From Cryptomeria japonica (lineage: Eukaryota; Streptophyta; Pinopsida; Cupressales; Cupressaceae), in NCBI RefSeq assembly GCF_030272615.1, contig NC_081410.1, positions 506,873,942-506,937,941 on the forward strand: a DNA stretch of 64,000 nucleotides. The letters run 5' to 3'. The position numbers and the translations under genes were made by a program. This document shows, one piece after another, positions 22,755 to 34,108 of the stretch. The notes under the pieces were generated by a model. The model saw only the letters and a program-made list of their open reading frames with translations, had not been told where the DNA came from and did not search any database. Each line of letters begins with the position of its first letter. The stretch's first letter is position 1.

Positions 22755-22861
22755 AAGTTCGCTCCTGTATGTCATATCACACACGATCAACATATCAAAG
22801 ATTGGGCTTGGAAACAAGGAATCCTTCAGACTACCTTCCTTTTAGACGCACACGATTGCAG

Positions 22862-23850
22862 ATGGCTAAGTTGCAGACAGATGATGACATTAAAACATTA
22901 GTTGAAGATGCACTAGCAAAACAACGTGAAGAAATGATGGAGCAGTTCAAGCAAATGCTGGAAAGTCGTGGGTCACAAGCAAACCCACCATTCACAGGGC
23001 ATACACCATTCAAGGTGCAAGTGGATTTCGATATACCCACATTCCAAGGAAAGATCGATGAAGATGCTGTTGATGATTGGGTTTCAAAACTGGAAAGATA
23101 TTTCTCTGTCAATCAATTTTCAGATGAAGAGAAGATAACTTTCGCCCTCCTGAAAGCTGAAAACCATGTGAAAGATTCGTGGGAAGCAAAGTTAGCATCC
23201 AAGGCAACAGAAAATGGCAGCACTTTTATTTTTGACCAAAAACCCACATGGGGAGAATTCATGGAGCACATAAAGGAAGAATATTTTCCTATTGACACAT
23301 ATGATGAACAGAAATATATGCAGTGGCAATTGCTTTGACAGAAGAAGGACCAAACTGTTTAGGAATATACTAATATGTTTCATGTCTTAACAACAAATCT
23401 TGACATTAGAGATTCTAAGAAGCACCGAGTTTTAAAATATCAGAGTGGACTCCACAGGTACATCCAAACCGAAATGGAATTCCTGAACATAGAGACTTTA
23501 CCTAGTGCATATAAATTTGCTACCAAAATTGAGGAGAAATTAAAACAGAAAGGAAGGAGAGATAATTTCACAAACAATAGATGGAAGAGTGAAGGTGGCA
23601 AAACTACATGGAAACAAACCTCTAAGGAACCCTCTCCCAATTCACCCACAAAAAAAAACATGGAGTATGAAGAAGACAGAAGAAAATGGTATGTGGTGTG
23701 AATTTCATAAGAGTCCCTTGCATAATACAAGAGATTGCAGAACCATCAAAAGCTTAATGATGGAGACACATGAAGACAATGCAGAATCTAAGGTGGCAGA
23801 AACATGCACAAAAGGAAATCACGAACAGGTCATTGAGGCTGATCCATATG
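22862..23850 (+). pseudogene. gag of the chromovirus-like element
   Basis: The start is taken at the ATG at 22,862 (MAKLQTDDD). The capsid-type domain follows: VDFDIPTFQGKIDEDAVDDW, LERYFSVNQFSDEEKI, KPTWGEFMEHIKEEYFP. It is interrupted by stops near 23,336 and 23,358, then a basic, Asn/Lys-rich part, then after a shift near 23,690 WCEFHKSPLHNTRDC, a Cys/His finger in the nucleocapsid position. Gag would form the particle and bind element RNA. Three or more lesions make it non-functional. Confidence 0.82.
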
Positions 23851-25195
23851 CCACGGTAGCTACTACAAGGATATTGCCCTGGGAGGATGAGGAGAGATTG
23901 TTCCATTCACAAATGTGGGTCGGAGGAAAAGCTATGCACTTTATTGTTGATAGCGGAAGTCAAAAGAACCTTATATCAGCAAAGACTGTGAAGAGACTGA
24001 ATCTGAAAACAACAACTCACTCGCAACCCTATTCAATAGGATGGGTTAGCCAAGGAAGAGATATCCAGGTGCACCAGTAGTGTCACCTTTCATACTCCAT
24101 AAAGCCTTTCAAAGATGAGGTAATCTGTGATGTGGCTCCCTTAGATGTTTGTGATGTTCTGTTGGGACAACCATATATGTACCAGCGACATGGTGTTTAT
24201 GAGTCCAGGCCTCGCAGTGTGACCATCAGATTACATGAGAAGAAATACCAAATTCCAGAGGTAAGCCCTGCATACGCTACCTCTTTGATTAGTGCCAAGC
24301 AATGTAAGAGGTTAGTTGCCAAAACGGGAACATTCATTTTATTGATGATTCGTTTTGAAGAAGAAAGGAAATTTGTTTATAATTCCCACACCATCACAAA
24401 CACCACAACACTGCAAAAAAAATCTATGGATCAAATTTTGATGAAATATGACAATCTGTTTAAGTTACCAACTGGGGTACCTACACACTGCCAAGTGAGA
24501 CATACTATTGATTTGATACCAGGAACTCCATTACCTAATAAACCAGTCTACCATAGGTCAGTATTAGAGAATAATGAGATTAAGAGGCAAATACAAGAAT
24601 TATTGAGAAGGGACATATTCATCCAAGTGCATCACCCTGTGGCGGCCCCATTGTTCTAGCAAAGAAAAAGGATGAAACCTGGAGACTTTGTATTGACTAT
24701 AGGGCCTTGAATAAAATTTTAGTCAAAAATAGGTATCCACTTCCCTAGATAGATGACCTCTTGGACCAGCTTAGAGGGGCCCGATTCTTTACCAAAATTT
24801 ATTTGAAATCAGGGTACCATCAAGTACCAATTGAATCAGTAGATGTGTGGAAGACACCATTCAAATCTAAAGAGGGATTGTTTGAATGGCTAGTGATGCC
24901 TTTCGGTCTAACAAATGCTCCAGCAACATTCATGAGAATGATGAATGATATACTTAGACCATTCACTAATTCCTTCATGGTGGTATATCTGGATGACATA
25001 CCCATCTTCAACAGAACTTGGGAGGAACATTTGCAACATGTGGAAAAAATTCTCTCAACCTTACAAGAACATGGGCTTTATGCAAACAAAGAAAAGTGCT
25101 CCTTTGGTATGCAGAGTATTAGATACTTAGGATATGTTATTGACAGTGAGGGTGTCCATGTTGATCCAGAGAAGATACAGGTGATTAAGGACTAG
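23851..25195 (+). pseudogene. Protease and reverse transcriptase of the chromovirus-like element
   Basis: The protease has an intact FIVDSGSQKNLIS active-site loop (about 23,940) and a DVLLGQPYM-type C-terminal strand. After a stop at 24,078 the linker leads into RT: VRHTIDLIPGTPLPNKP, a frameshift near 24,655, [34 protein letters not shown] and the catalytic VVYLDDIPIF (about 24,985). In motif A the usual Asp is replaced: KIYLKSGYHQ with a TAT codon at 24,800-24,802. Several stops (for example 24,749 and 25,193) are present. RT copies element RNA to DNA; this copy cannot work. Confidence 0.88.
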
Positions 25196-25761
25196 CCGTC
25201 TCCTAGAAATCTCAGAGTTACGAAGTTTCCTCGGGTTAGCAAACTTTTATCACAGGTTTGTGTTGGGATTTTTCCATCTGTCTTGGCCTATAAATCAATC
25301 ATTGAGGGGGGGGACACAAGCAAAGTTTAAATGGACAAGTGCTCAACAAGAAGCATTCGAGGGGCTAAAATGAAGGTTATGTTCTGCACCAGTTTTATCT
25401 CTTCCTGACCTACAATAGCCATTTGAAATACAAACAGATGCATCAGAATATGCTCTAGGGGCAGTCCTCATGCAACATGGTCATCCAATTGCATATCATA
25501 GTCAGACCTTTTCTGATACAGTGCGTCAATATGCTACTTATGACAAGGAACTATATGCTATTGTTCAAGCCTGTAAGTAGTGGAAACATTACATTCTGGG
25601 TAAGGAGTCTGTCATCCACATAGATCACAAACCCCTTCAATTTTTTTAAACACAAGGGAAGTTGCAGAATGATTGACATCAATGATGGTCAGCATATCTT
25701 CAACAATTTCACCTCAATATTCGCCACAAGAAGGGAAGCACTAATAAAGTAGCAGACTGTT
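25196..25761 (+). pseudogene. RNase H region of the chromovirus-like element
   Basis: In shifted frames the text reads PFEIQTDASEYALGAVLMQ, then HPIAYHSQTFSDTVRQYATY, DKELYAIVQACK and HYILGKESVIHIDHKPLQF, the Ty3-type RNase H with its D..., E and D positions. At least four stop codons and a run of seven G (25,306-25,312) disrupt it. Confidence 0.85.
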
Positions 25762-27276
25762 TTGAAATCGTGTGGTCATCAAACTAAAGCCTGGGCTTGT
25801 TTGTATGAGAATGATGTTGAATTTGCAGATGTTTATAATCAATTAGTGAAGGGACAACAAGTGAATGATTTCTATTTGCAGGATGGAATGCTTTGTCACC
25901 TTGGCCAAATCTGTGTGCCCAATGTAGAACGCCAAAAGTTGATATGGGAAGCTCACTATAGTAAGGTTGCTGGTCACTTTGGTATAGGTAAGACTACTAC
26001 TATACTTCAGAAGTATTTCTATTGGCCAAAATTACGGAATGATGTTATTTCATATATTCAAGCCTGTACTGCATGTGCTATTGCTAAGCTTGCCAATCGT
26101 AAACTTGGGCTGTACTCACCACTTCCTGTTCCTGAAAAACCTTGGCACTCAGTTTCTATGGACTTTATGTCTAGTCTTCCTACCACCAAAAGAGGCCATG
26201 ATTGTGTGTATGTTGTGGTAGATAGGTTCTCAAAAATGGCAGTAATAGTGGCATGTAAAAAAACCATTTCTGCAGAGGACACTGCAAAGCTATTCTTTGA
26301 ATACATTTGGGTTCATTTTGGTCTGCCGAATACCATTATCTCGGATAGAGACAACAGATTTCTTAGTAAATTTTGGTCTACACTATGGGAAAAGATGGAC
26401 ATAAAATTGATAAAGTCTACTGCTTTCCACCCTCAAACAGATGGCCAAACAGAGGTAGTGAACTGGATGATCATACACATCCTACGAATGTATCACTCAA
26501 AACATCCCTGCACATGGGATGAAAGTCTTTCATATGTTTAGCATAGCTACAACAGGGCAATTCACAGTTCAACTTGCCACAGTCCATTTGAGGTTTGTCT
26601 TGGTTATCAGCCACTTGCACCCATGGACGTTGCCATACCAATTATTCAACCTGATCTGGTTCCACATGTTGGTAAGGAGGAAGATAAGGCAACCCAGTTC
26701 ATCGATAGAATTCATCATTTACAACAACAAGTTCATGAAATTTTGGAACACACCAATAAGAAGTATAAGGTGAGACATGATGAGCATCATACTCCTCATA
26801 ATTTTCAAGTCGGGGACAAGGTGTGGTTGCATATCCAGAAGGAACGATTGCAGGGTGCCAATAGGAAGCTTCGTCCTCTGCATTATGGGCCATACACCAT
26901 CATCAAGCAAGTTGGTGATAATGCTTTTGAGCTTAATTTACCTCCATTTTTGGGTCTTCATCTAGTCTTCAATGTGGAACTGTTGAAGCCATATTTCCCT
27001 CCACTATTAGATGTTGCAGATGTGGTAGAACCAATCTCCACTACAGAATTGAATCCAAATGCAGTTGCCCCATTCCAATGCGATCAGATTGTGGACACCA
27101 TGGTGAAAACACTCAAACAACAACAGATTTACTTGTACAAAGTGGTTCGAGTAGGGCAGATTGCTCAACAAGGAAAGTGGTTTACTAGAGAGCAACTTCA
27201 AGAATGTTTTCCTCATCTCATTCAAAGTGTTGATGCAATGGGGCCCATTTCTTTCCAAGGGGGAAGTAATGATTAG
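25762..27276 (+). pseudogene. Integrase with chromodomain-like C-terminus
   Basis: The first part (25,762-26,541) has the HHCC zinc module (H65, H72, C102, C105 counted from 25,762) and the DD35E core: D134 in MDFMSSLP, D195 in ISDRDNRF, E231 in DGQTEVVN. It is stopped at 26,539, with a frame change before 26,623. The C-terminal domain reads YKVRHDEHH, GDKVWLHIQKERLQG and LRPLHYGPYTIIKQVG (GPY/F module), then DQIVDTMVKTLKQQQ, LYKVVRVGQ and GKWFTREQLQECFPHLI. This last stretch has the spacing of a degenerate chromodomain, a module that in chromoviruses targets integration to particular chromatin. Integrase inserts the cDNA into the genome. Confidence 0.88.
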
Positions 27277-27394
27277 AAGAATTTTTGAATTGGATATATT
27301 TTTTTAGTTTAGTTTATCTATATGTTAGTATTTTGCAATTTTGAAGATCTTAAGGGCATTTTTAGCCCCTGCCGCCTCCTCTTTCAAATGTGGG

Positions 27395-27744
27395 TCTACA
27401 TCTCTTGGAGACCTTTCCAATGAGATCAATGACTTGTAGTTTCGAGTACCGAGTAGAAAGTTATGTCTAGTTGAAGCTAGGATAAATTTTCATATAGTTT
27501 TTTTGAAAATTTCATAGTTTTTAGATTTTATTATGTAATAAACAAATGTGACTGTTGGGCTTCGATTCTCAAGAGGTCTCTGTGACCCTTGGAATCTCAT
27601 GAACTTCTATATGTTGGATTTTCAAATAAAATAGATTACTTTTTGGTTTGCTTCAATTCGATGATTTCCAGTTCTTGTAAACAGAATTTACAATACCACA
27701 GGTTCTCACTCAGGTGTTGTCATCTGAATCCATAATTCGGATCA
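27395..27744 (+). repeat. 3' LTR of the chromovirus-like element
   Basis: Match to 22,390-22,741. A GGGGGAAG purine run lies at 27,259-27,266 at the end of the integrase frame. If that is the polypurine tract, this LTR would really start near 27,266 and the left LTR would be truncated by about 125 bp. Confidence 0.85.
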
Positions 27745-28701
27745 CTTCCTTTTTCTAATTAGTTTTTTTCAAAGTCTCATTATTTTTTATTATTTATAAT
27801 AATTATGATAAAGTTAAATATCATTTAATTTAAAGTTATTATTGTATAATTATAATTGAGTTACACGTTAAAACTATTAAATTATGATATAGATTTTATA
27901 TCCTCAAACTTGTTCTATTGAATGCAAATTAGAGCTATATTTAATACATCTTCTAATACAATCTTTATCAATAGACAAGTATACTTTAGGTATCTGTTTT
28001 ATATATATTTTATTTAAGTAATCATTTTCAATTTTTAGTACATTATATATATTCTTTTATAATAACTTTTGTTTTCATTGAATCATATATATTTTCTCTT
28101 ACACATTAAGTTTAGTTTTTGGTAATAAATTTTTTGTTCATTCTTCTCTCCTTTTATGTCTATCTATTTATAGTACTCATAATTTGAGAGGGTATATTAC
28201 CAATTACATTTTCAATGAATCTATGTTTTTTATATATTTGGAATATGCTTGTTACCCATCACCATGGATACCAAGAGTTTGAATTATTGTGTTTAGGGAT
28301 GTGTATCTAAGTACACTATCTTGGATCATTTCATTGTCAATTAGTAGTATTTTAAATGATATAAACGTATACTAAAAATTATTATGTTTAGGGTTTCATG
28401 AATGGCGTGTCTCTTTTCTAAGACATGATTATCATGCGATTTTTTTTGACAAAAAATGTATTGATTTGACTATTCTCTAACACATATTCCTCTTTTCTTA
28501 TTTCTATCTAATAATGATTTAAAAAATTATTGGACAATTTACTTTCTTTTCAAGCTCTAAAATTTATTGAACATATAATGCTTATTTCAATGTATGATTT
28601 GTATCTTGAAATCAATTATTTTTACAAAATTGGTTGCTCTTTGCATACAAATGGCTCTCTAACATGTTATTTATTGGTATACATATTTGAAATATTGAAC
28701 T
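27745..28701. other. AT-rich spacer, no gene seen
   Basis: Only low-complexity A/T sequence and unsupported short ORFs are visible. Confidence 0.5.
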
Positions 28702-29211
28702 TTATTTGCTTCTACTCAGATAGGTGTTGAAAGCTAACTTGTATCTTTCAACATGATTTTGGTTGAAAGGGGTTTGAATGTTGGGTTGGTGTGAATTTTG
28801 ATTTGGACTTTTGTTGAATGGGGTTTCATTTTGGTTGAAAGGGGTTTGATTGTTGGGTTGATATGATTGGTATGATTGATATAGTGGGTTGAAAGAAAAA
28901 GAAGGTTTACATGACTCTAATGTTGGTTGAACTGAGGTAGGAACGATTTTGTTGAAGACTGAAGGTTGGCATGCTTGAATGGTCTCACAAGAAGAAGAAG
29001 AAGGTTGGCCTGATACTGATTCCCTCATGGTCATCACTTCTCTCATCATATTTTCTAACCAGCCCCTATGGTTGTTAGGACTAGTCATGTCTATCACTTG
29101 TTGTTGCAAAGTCTTGATCCATTGAGCTAAGATTTCTATGGATGGTGATGGAATAGGAATGGAAGGGATGAATCCTCCACCTTCCCTATGAAATGTGTAA
29201 TGCCAATCCAT
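28702..29211 (-). pseudogene. gag N-terminal part (truncated)
   Basis: A 169-residue frame starts at ATG 29,211 with MDWHYTFHREGGG. It has a Pro-rich patch, a helical ILAQWIKTLQQQVIDM motif comparable to NNLAQIVSSLQQQIASM in the 6,027 element, and then Gln/Asn/Pro-rich repeats (QTPFNQNETPFN, QTPFNQNH). The gag core and finger are missing, because the element is cut near 28,702. Function as gag is inferred from context and this motif similarity. Confidence 0.55.
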
Positions 29212-29449
29212 GATGTTTTCTTATTTGGTTTGGACCTAGGATCACAACATGTAAGATATTTTCTCCATTTCTTTGAGTGTGACAATGTTTGATTTGTCGA
29301 ACTTCACAAACTTGTTTGAGTTGAGGTTAAGTTTGATTGATCCTCTGATTGTGATTTGGACGTTTGGGGTATGAATTTCTAGGATGATTATGCAAATGGC
29401 GATGGACTAAGATAGATGTATATGAAGTCTAGAGAAGGACGATAATGAG

Positions 29450-29683
29450 GACGTGAATGAAGACTATGCGGGGACTATGGATGATAATAAGGACATAAAT
29501 GAGGACTATGCAAGGACTTATGCAACTTCTAAGGACGTATATGAGGACAATAATAAGGACGTAAATGAGGACTGTGTAAGGACTATGGACAATAATAAGG
29601 ATGTAAATGAGGACTATTCAAGGACTATGAATGATAATAAGGATGTAAATGAGGACTATGCGAGGACTACCTATGGTCAAAAG
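29450..29683. repeat. 42-bp minisatellite, about 5.5 units
   Basis: Units at 29,450, 29,492, 29,534 (24-bp short unit), 29,558, 29,600 and 29,642 share GA(C/T)GTAAATGAGGACTATG and ...AATAATAAG. Since 42 is a multiple of three, the plus strand is open and would give 14-residue repeats (DVNEDYARTMDDNK), but the element is on the other strand, so coding is doubtful. Confidence 0.9.
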
Positions 29684-29699
29684 TATGTAAAACCTTGAG

Positions 29700-30899
29700 T
29701 TTGCAGGACCGTCCGACGTTTCAAAATGGACTTTGTTTTCAATAATTCTGTGTGTAGGACAAGTTTTGTGGTTTTTTAAGTCTAAGAATAATTGTTTAGA
29801 GGTCGATATAGCTGACTGAACTAGTTTTCAAACAATCTTAGAGAATTCAGAGATACGCAGGATAGGGCCTGAAATAGCCCAAATAACTGACTCAATATTG
29901 GTTTGATATAACGATACATAAAAAGACATAGAAGATAATCTTAGGCTGGAAATTGGAAACCATTCAAATGAGGCCCTTACAATAAAATACCAAAATAAAA
30001 CAAACAGATAGAGAGTCTGGTAGCATTGGATCCACTCCACGACACACACTTCTTGGGCATGTTAGTCTCTCTTACCCTGAAGATATGAAGATCTTATAAC
30101 CAAGGGATTTCTGTATCATAATGCAAGGTACATGAAGGGTATCTATGGGGTACGATCCGGACTCCCAAAATTACTGAATGTAGGGTTTTGGGCTACTAAG
30201 TTGGTTCTTATTGTAAAATTTTGAGGGATCTCAATCCAACAACAGATTCTTAGAGCAAGCCACTTAAGACTTTAGTTGAGCTTATCGGTGCAAGGAAGGC
30301 CCCCACATACATTGAATTCACTCAACACTCTAGCTGCTTGAGCAGTATGTTTATATAGTGGCTTGAAAAACCTGCTCTAGAGTATGCTGGGAGAGATGAT
30401 ATCCCCAACACATCCCAATTTGAAGTACCTCTATGGGGTGATGAAATCCCCAGTCAAAGATACCCCTCTCTACATGAAATAAAATAAAATTGAGTGTTGT
30501 TGTCACCTCCTTCCTTTCTCCCAAGACCCCGAAGGCAGGTGGAAAGGTAGTTAATGCAACAGTAGGTCCACCCCAAACACAATAAAATATTCTTTCCTTG
30601 AAGAAAATCAAATGTGAGTTAATCTATGTGCAACCTGATTCACGTTCATTTTAAATCCCAAATTGAGGTGTTGAATACGCATGCGCATGTCAATTTTAAA
30701 CACCAAACTAAAATGTGAAGGCATGCATGTCAATTTTAACCATTGTTGATTTTAAGCCCAAAATATGAAGTGTGAGAGAATAAGTGTTTATGATCTAATG
30801 GTAATCTAATTCCCTCTGTAAATTTGCCACAAGATGCAAATAGATGATTAGTAACCTAGTAAAAGCAACAGAAAATAGAGAACTCAAATATAACAAAAC
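29700..30899. other. Element leader, no gene seen
   Basis: Non-coding leader of the minus-strand element; several short frames exist on both strands but none shows domain features. Confidence 0.45.
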
Positions 30900-31053
30900 C
30901 GAATGCGTGATGATACCTGTGCAATTGCATGAATCTACATAGGCGGTTGCGTGATTCTATCAGAGTGATTGTGTGATCCTAACATAGTGAATGTGTGATC
31001 ATAACAAATCAATTGCGTGATGATAACAAGGCGATTGCGTTATTCATAGGAAG
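30900..31053. repeat. 22-bp tandem array A, seven units
   Basis: Seven consecutive 22-bp units begin at 30,900, 30,922, 30,944, 30,966, 30,988, 31,010 and 31,032. Each starts CGATTGCGTGAT or a one- to three-base variant; the remaining ten bases vary widely. No protein frame is favoured. Confidence 0.92.
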
Positions 31054-31423
31054 ACAACACAATAAATAAAGATTGAAGCTAATTTTGATCAGAAACTTGC
31101 AAAACGGATTGTGAGGCTCTAGCTAGGTCTCTCATCATCCATTCAATGTTAACCAAATCATATTTCACCCGATATGAGAGAACTAAGCTATTGTATCTTT
31201 CGATGGCCGGTTGGTCTTCAAGATCTTGTGTCTTCTTTGCTCCTTTTTCCTCCTGGCACTTGAAATTCTGAATTGTACCTTACGTGCCATAAACTATTAT
31301 AACAATTTAAACATGCAATAAAAATAATCTATTTTTAGGTTTACCAAATTTCATGCAGAATTACATAGATCGGAGAATAGAAAAGAAATAAGAACAAAAA
31401 TAACAAAACAACAATATTCCTAA

Positions 31424-31577
31424 AGAATGCGTAATAATCTCAGAGCGAATGCGTGATCTTGTGTACGCAATTGCATGATCTTGTAAGGGCGATTGCATGA
31501 TGGGTTCCACACGAATGCGTAAATTTGTCTGCTCGATTGCGTGCCTCATCTATGTGATTGCGTAATGATGTAAACAC
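31424..31577. repeat. 22-bp tandem array B, seven units
   Basis: Units begin at 31,424, 31,446, 31,468, 31,490, 31,512, 31,534 and 31,556, with the same conserved 11-12 base head (CGATTGCGTGAT-like) and variable tail as array A, 370 bp away. Confidence 0.92.
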
Positions 31578-31692
31578 AAATAAATGATGAAGAGATCTGC
31601 CTTAAAATCCATGCAAAACCTACAAAAAAGGAAAAAATCCGTACGATCTGCAAAAATAACACAGAAAGCAGAGAAAGTTAATTAGTTGTTAT

Positions 31693-31709
31693 TCACGTTG
31701 GGTTCACCA
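31693..31709 (-). promoter_or_regulatory. Primer binding site
   Basis: The minus strand reads TGGTGAACCCAACGTGA five bases inside the LTR edge. Confidence 0.75.
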
Positions 31710-31714
31710 AAATA

Positions 31715-32613
31715 TGTTATGCTCAAATTCATCATTGCTAAATAGGAAATAAGGAAAATCACGAATCCCTTAACTATCTAAGCAATCCAAACATAAAACC
31801 AATGAAATAGATGCAAATAGACTAAAATTAAACAATATAAAACTCCCTATTGTGCATCATGGCTTCGATTGTTCTTCTCCTCTTTGTGGTATGATGGCTC
31901 TCAAATATTATGCTGGCAACTTGCAAATGACACAAAGATTCAAAGTTCATGATTGTTGAGAATGAAGATTGAATGCTCAATTTATAGATAATTGGAGAAT
32001 ATTGATTGAAAGGTGGAACAGATTGATCAATAGATGGAACTCAGGTGAAGTCACATGTTGATTGATAGTTGAACTGCTGATTTAGAGGTGAAACATAATA
32101 GATTGAATAGATTAATTGAGTTAACTGATTGAGAAAATGCTAACTAAAAGAAGAAAAAGAATGATTGGAGGAAATAAAGAGGATGACAAAGAAAGTTTTA
32201 TTTAGAAAAAGCTAAGTAAAAGATAAAAATAGAGATTGAAGAGATAATTGAATTAATTAATTCAGCATGTGCTTTCACTTTAACTTAGATTTTCAATTTA
32301 ATCTTTGCATGAGATTTAATTCAAATAATTGAATTTATTTTAAATTCAATACATTATTTGAGTATATTTAGAACTTGACTTTGATTTTCAATTTGATTTT
32401 TGCAATCATGCACATGTATTTGAATTTGATAAAATTAGAAGAATTTGAATTTGAAGAATTAAATGAAATTAGAATTTGAAATTAGAGAATTAATGAAATT
32501 AAATGAAATTAGAGAATTAATGAAATTAAATGAAATTAGAATTTGGGGATTAGGAAATAGTTTTAGAGGAAATAATTAGTATATGATCAATGAGACATTT
32601 TTAGGTGTCTACA
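31715..32613 (-). repeat. 5' LTR (about 0.9 kb)
   Basis: On the minus strand it begins TGTAGACACC and ends GAGCATAACA, with TG/CA termini and the PBS adjoining. It contains a 27-bp tandem repeat (ATTAGAGAATTAATGAAATT...) at about 32,480-32,550. There is no second copy in the window. Confidence 0.7.
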
Positions 32614-33708
32614 TTCTCTTCTTACAAGAAACACATATCCAATTGACTAACTTAAACAATCCATTACAAAATTTTAACTATTACTCAACATATAATATAC
32701 ATGGTGTAACAAATTTTAGAAAAATAACTTATTCGTTAGAAAAACCAAGCAACATAAAACAACTAATGTTGAGGCCATAACAATAACAATAACTTTTATC
32801 AAGACCTAATACACCACTTACAAAAGTTCTAACAATAATAAATGAGGTACTTTCCTTTTGCAAATACATCAACATACATACATACATACATACATAAAGA
32901 ATGCCATCTAATTTCTATTGCATAATTTAAACAATCTATATAAAGCACTAATTGAGCAATATAGAGTAATGTAGACATAGAAACATGTTATATTTACAAA
33001 TCAGAAGCATATTGGACTGATCATGATCCCATTTTTATAAAGTTTCAAATAGTTTATCAAAGTAATTTTAATCAGAATCTATCGATCTATTGTCATTACT
33101 AAGTAACTCTTTGTTTGGCTAAGAACCATATTTTACACTTCATGGTTATGAAACTTATTCTTCAAATAATTCTAATTGGATGTGTATTGGTCTAATGATA
33201 TTACAAAATAACTGTTTGTTTGGCTAAGTAGCATATTTTATATTTCATAATTATAAAAATTGTTTCTCATGCCACTTAAATATCTATTGTACAATTTTTG
33301 TTAAATACAAATTCCAAAAAACAATTGCAATCAATTACCCCTAATTCAATTCCCTACATAACAAAATGATATAACTTACAAACTCTAACTCAATGAAGAA
33401 AAAATTACTACAAATACAAGCATTGCAAAAAGAAGGTCACTTGAACAAGAATAGTTTTCAAGACTATGTCGAATGGTTTAAATTTAGATTTAAATCAAAA
33501 TACACAATTAGTTTTTGATAATTATTGCAATTAACATTTGAAGTAAGTATTTTTAATTTTTTTAAAGAATAATTAGCTTAAAGAACACTACAAAGACCTA
33601 ATCGATTATTGCAATCAATATTTGAAGTAAGTACTTTGAAATTTTTACAAATTTTAAATTTTATTATTAAATAAACAATTCCTTCCAATACCAATAATAT
33701 TTTAACAT
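32614..33708. other. AT-rich spacer with a (CATA)n tract
   Basis: A tetranucleotide CATA run lies at 32,873-32,896. No gene is supported. Confidence 0.6.
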
Positions 33709-34108
33709 GTGCTAGAAGTTGATGGAACTATAAAAGTGGTCGATGCACTATCCAATCCATTTGATGCATTTTTTCCAAAGTGCAACTACAAATTTGACAA
33801 CTATGATACCCTTGATGGGAAAACTACCCAATATGCTAGTTGTGATGAAGAAGTCAACTATGTCTACTCTTTGTATCTCAAAACCATTCTAATAGCTCAA
33901 AAAAGACAAACAATACATTTTTTATGTAGATAAATCAATAATTAAGTTGTTGTTAGCTACTCTACAAAATATTTCATACGAAGAGTACATAGAAGACAAA
34001 TCATCGATCATTGTTATGTTCTGCGACCTCTCAATAACAACACACTTCACATTAAATCAAAGAAATGTTATTATCAATGCTAGTTCTATGGACCAAGAAT
34101 CAAAATAA
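33709..34108 (+). pseudogene. Possible RPA70-like (OB-fold / zinc motif) fragment
   Basis: A 74-codon frame reads VDGTIKVVDALSNPFDAFFP, then KCNYKFDNYDTLDGKTTQYA, SCDEEVNYVYSLYLKTILI. After a stop and shift (about 33,930) comes ATLQNISYEEYIEDKSSIIV, MFCDLSITTHFTLNQRNVII. This resembles the C-terminal RPA1 arrangement, a cysteine-containing strand pair followed by Y.Y.L...I and an F-rich OB strand, of the type often carried by plant Helitrons. I see no Rep/helicase nearby, and only two of the expected four cysteines are clear. It is a weak call; an unrelated decayed exon is possible. Confidence 0.3.

Larger units (their letters stand above)
22389..27744 (+). mobile_element. Chromovirus-like Ty3/gypsy retrotransposon, decayed
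   Basis: Order: short LTR, initiator-Met PBS, gag, protease, RT, RNase H, integrase with a C-terminal chromodomain-like stretch, LTR. Length is about 5.4 kb. No matching 5-bp target duplication is seen (TATAG on the left against CTTCC on the right). The left end may be truncated. Confidence 0.88.
28702..32613 (-). mobile_element. 5' half of a minus-strand Ty3/gypsy-like element
   Basis: An LTR at the right, a PBS, a 2.5-kb leader with tandem arrays and the start of a gag-like ORF are present. Nothing resembling the second LTR is found on the left, so it is truncated near 28,702-28,720. The PBS resembles that of the 6,027 element, suggesting related families. Confidence 0.7.

Noticed and set aside
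30900-31577. 22-bp arrays as a CRISPR array
   Set aside because: Direct tandem units without unique spacers of constant length, in plant nuclear retroelement DNA.
33709-33933. Zinc-finger protein gene
   Set aside because: Only two cysteines in range and no flanking coding frame; kept only as a weak RPA-like remnant.
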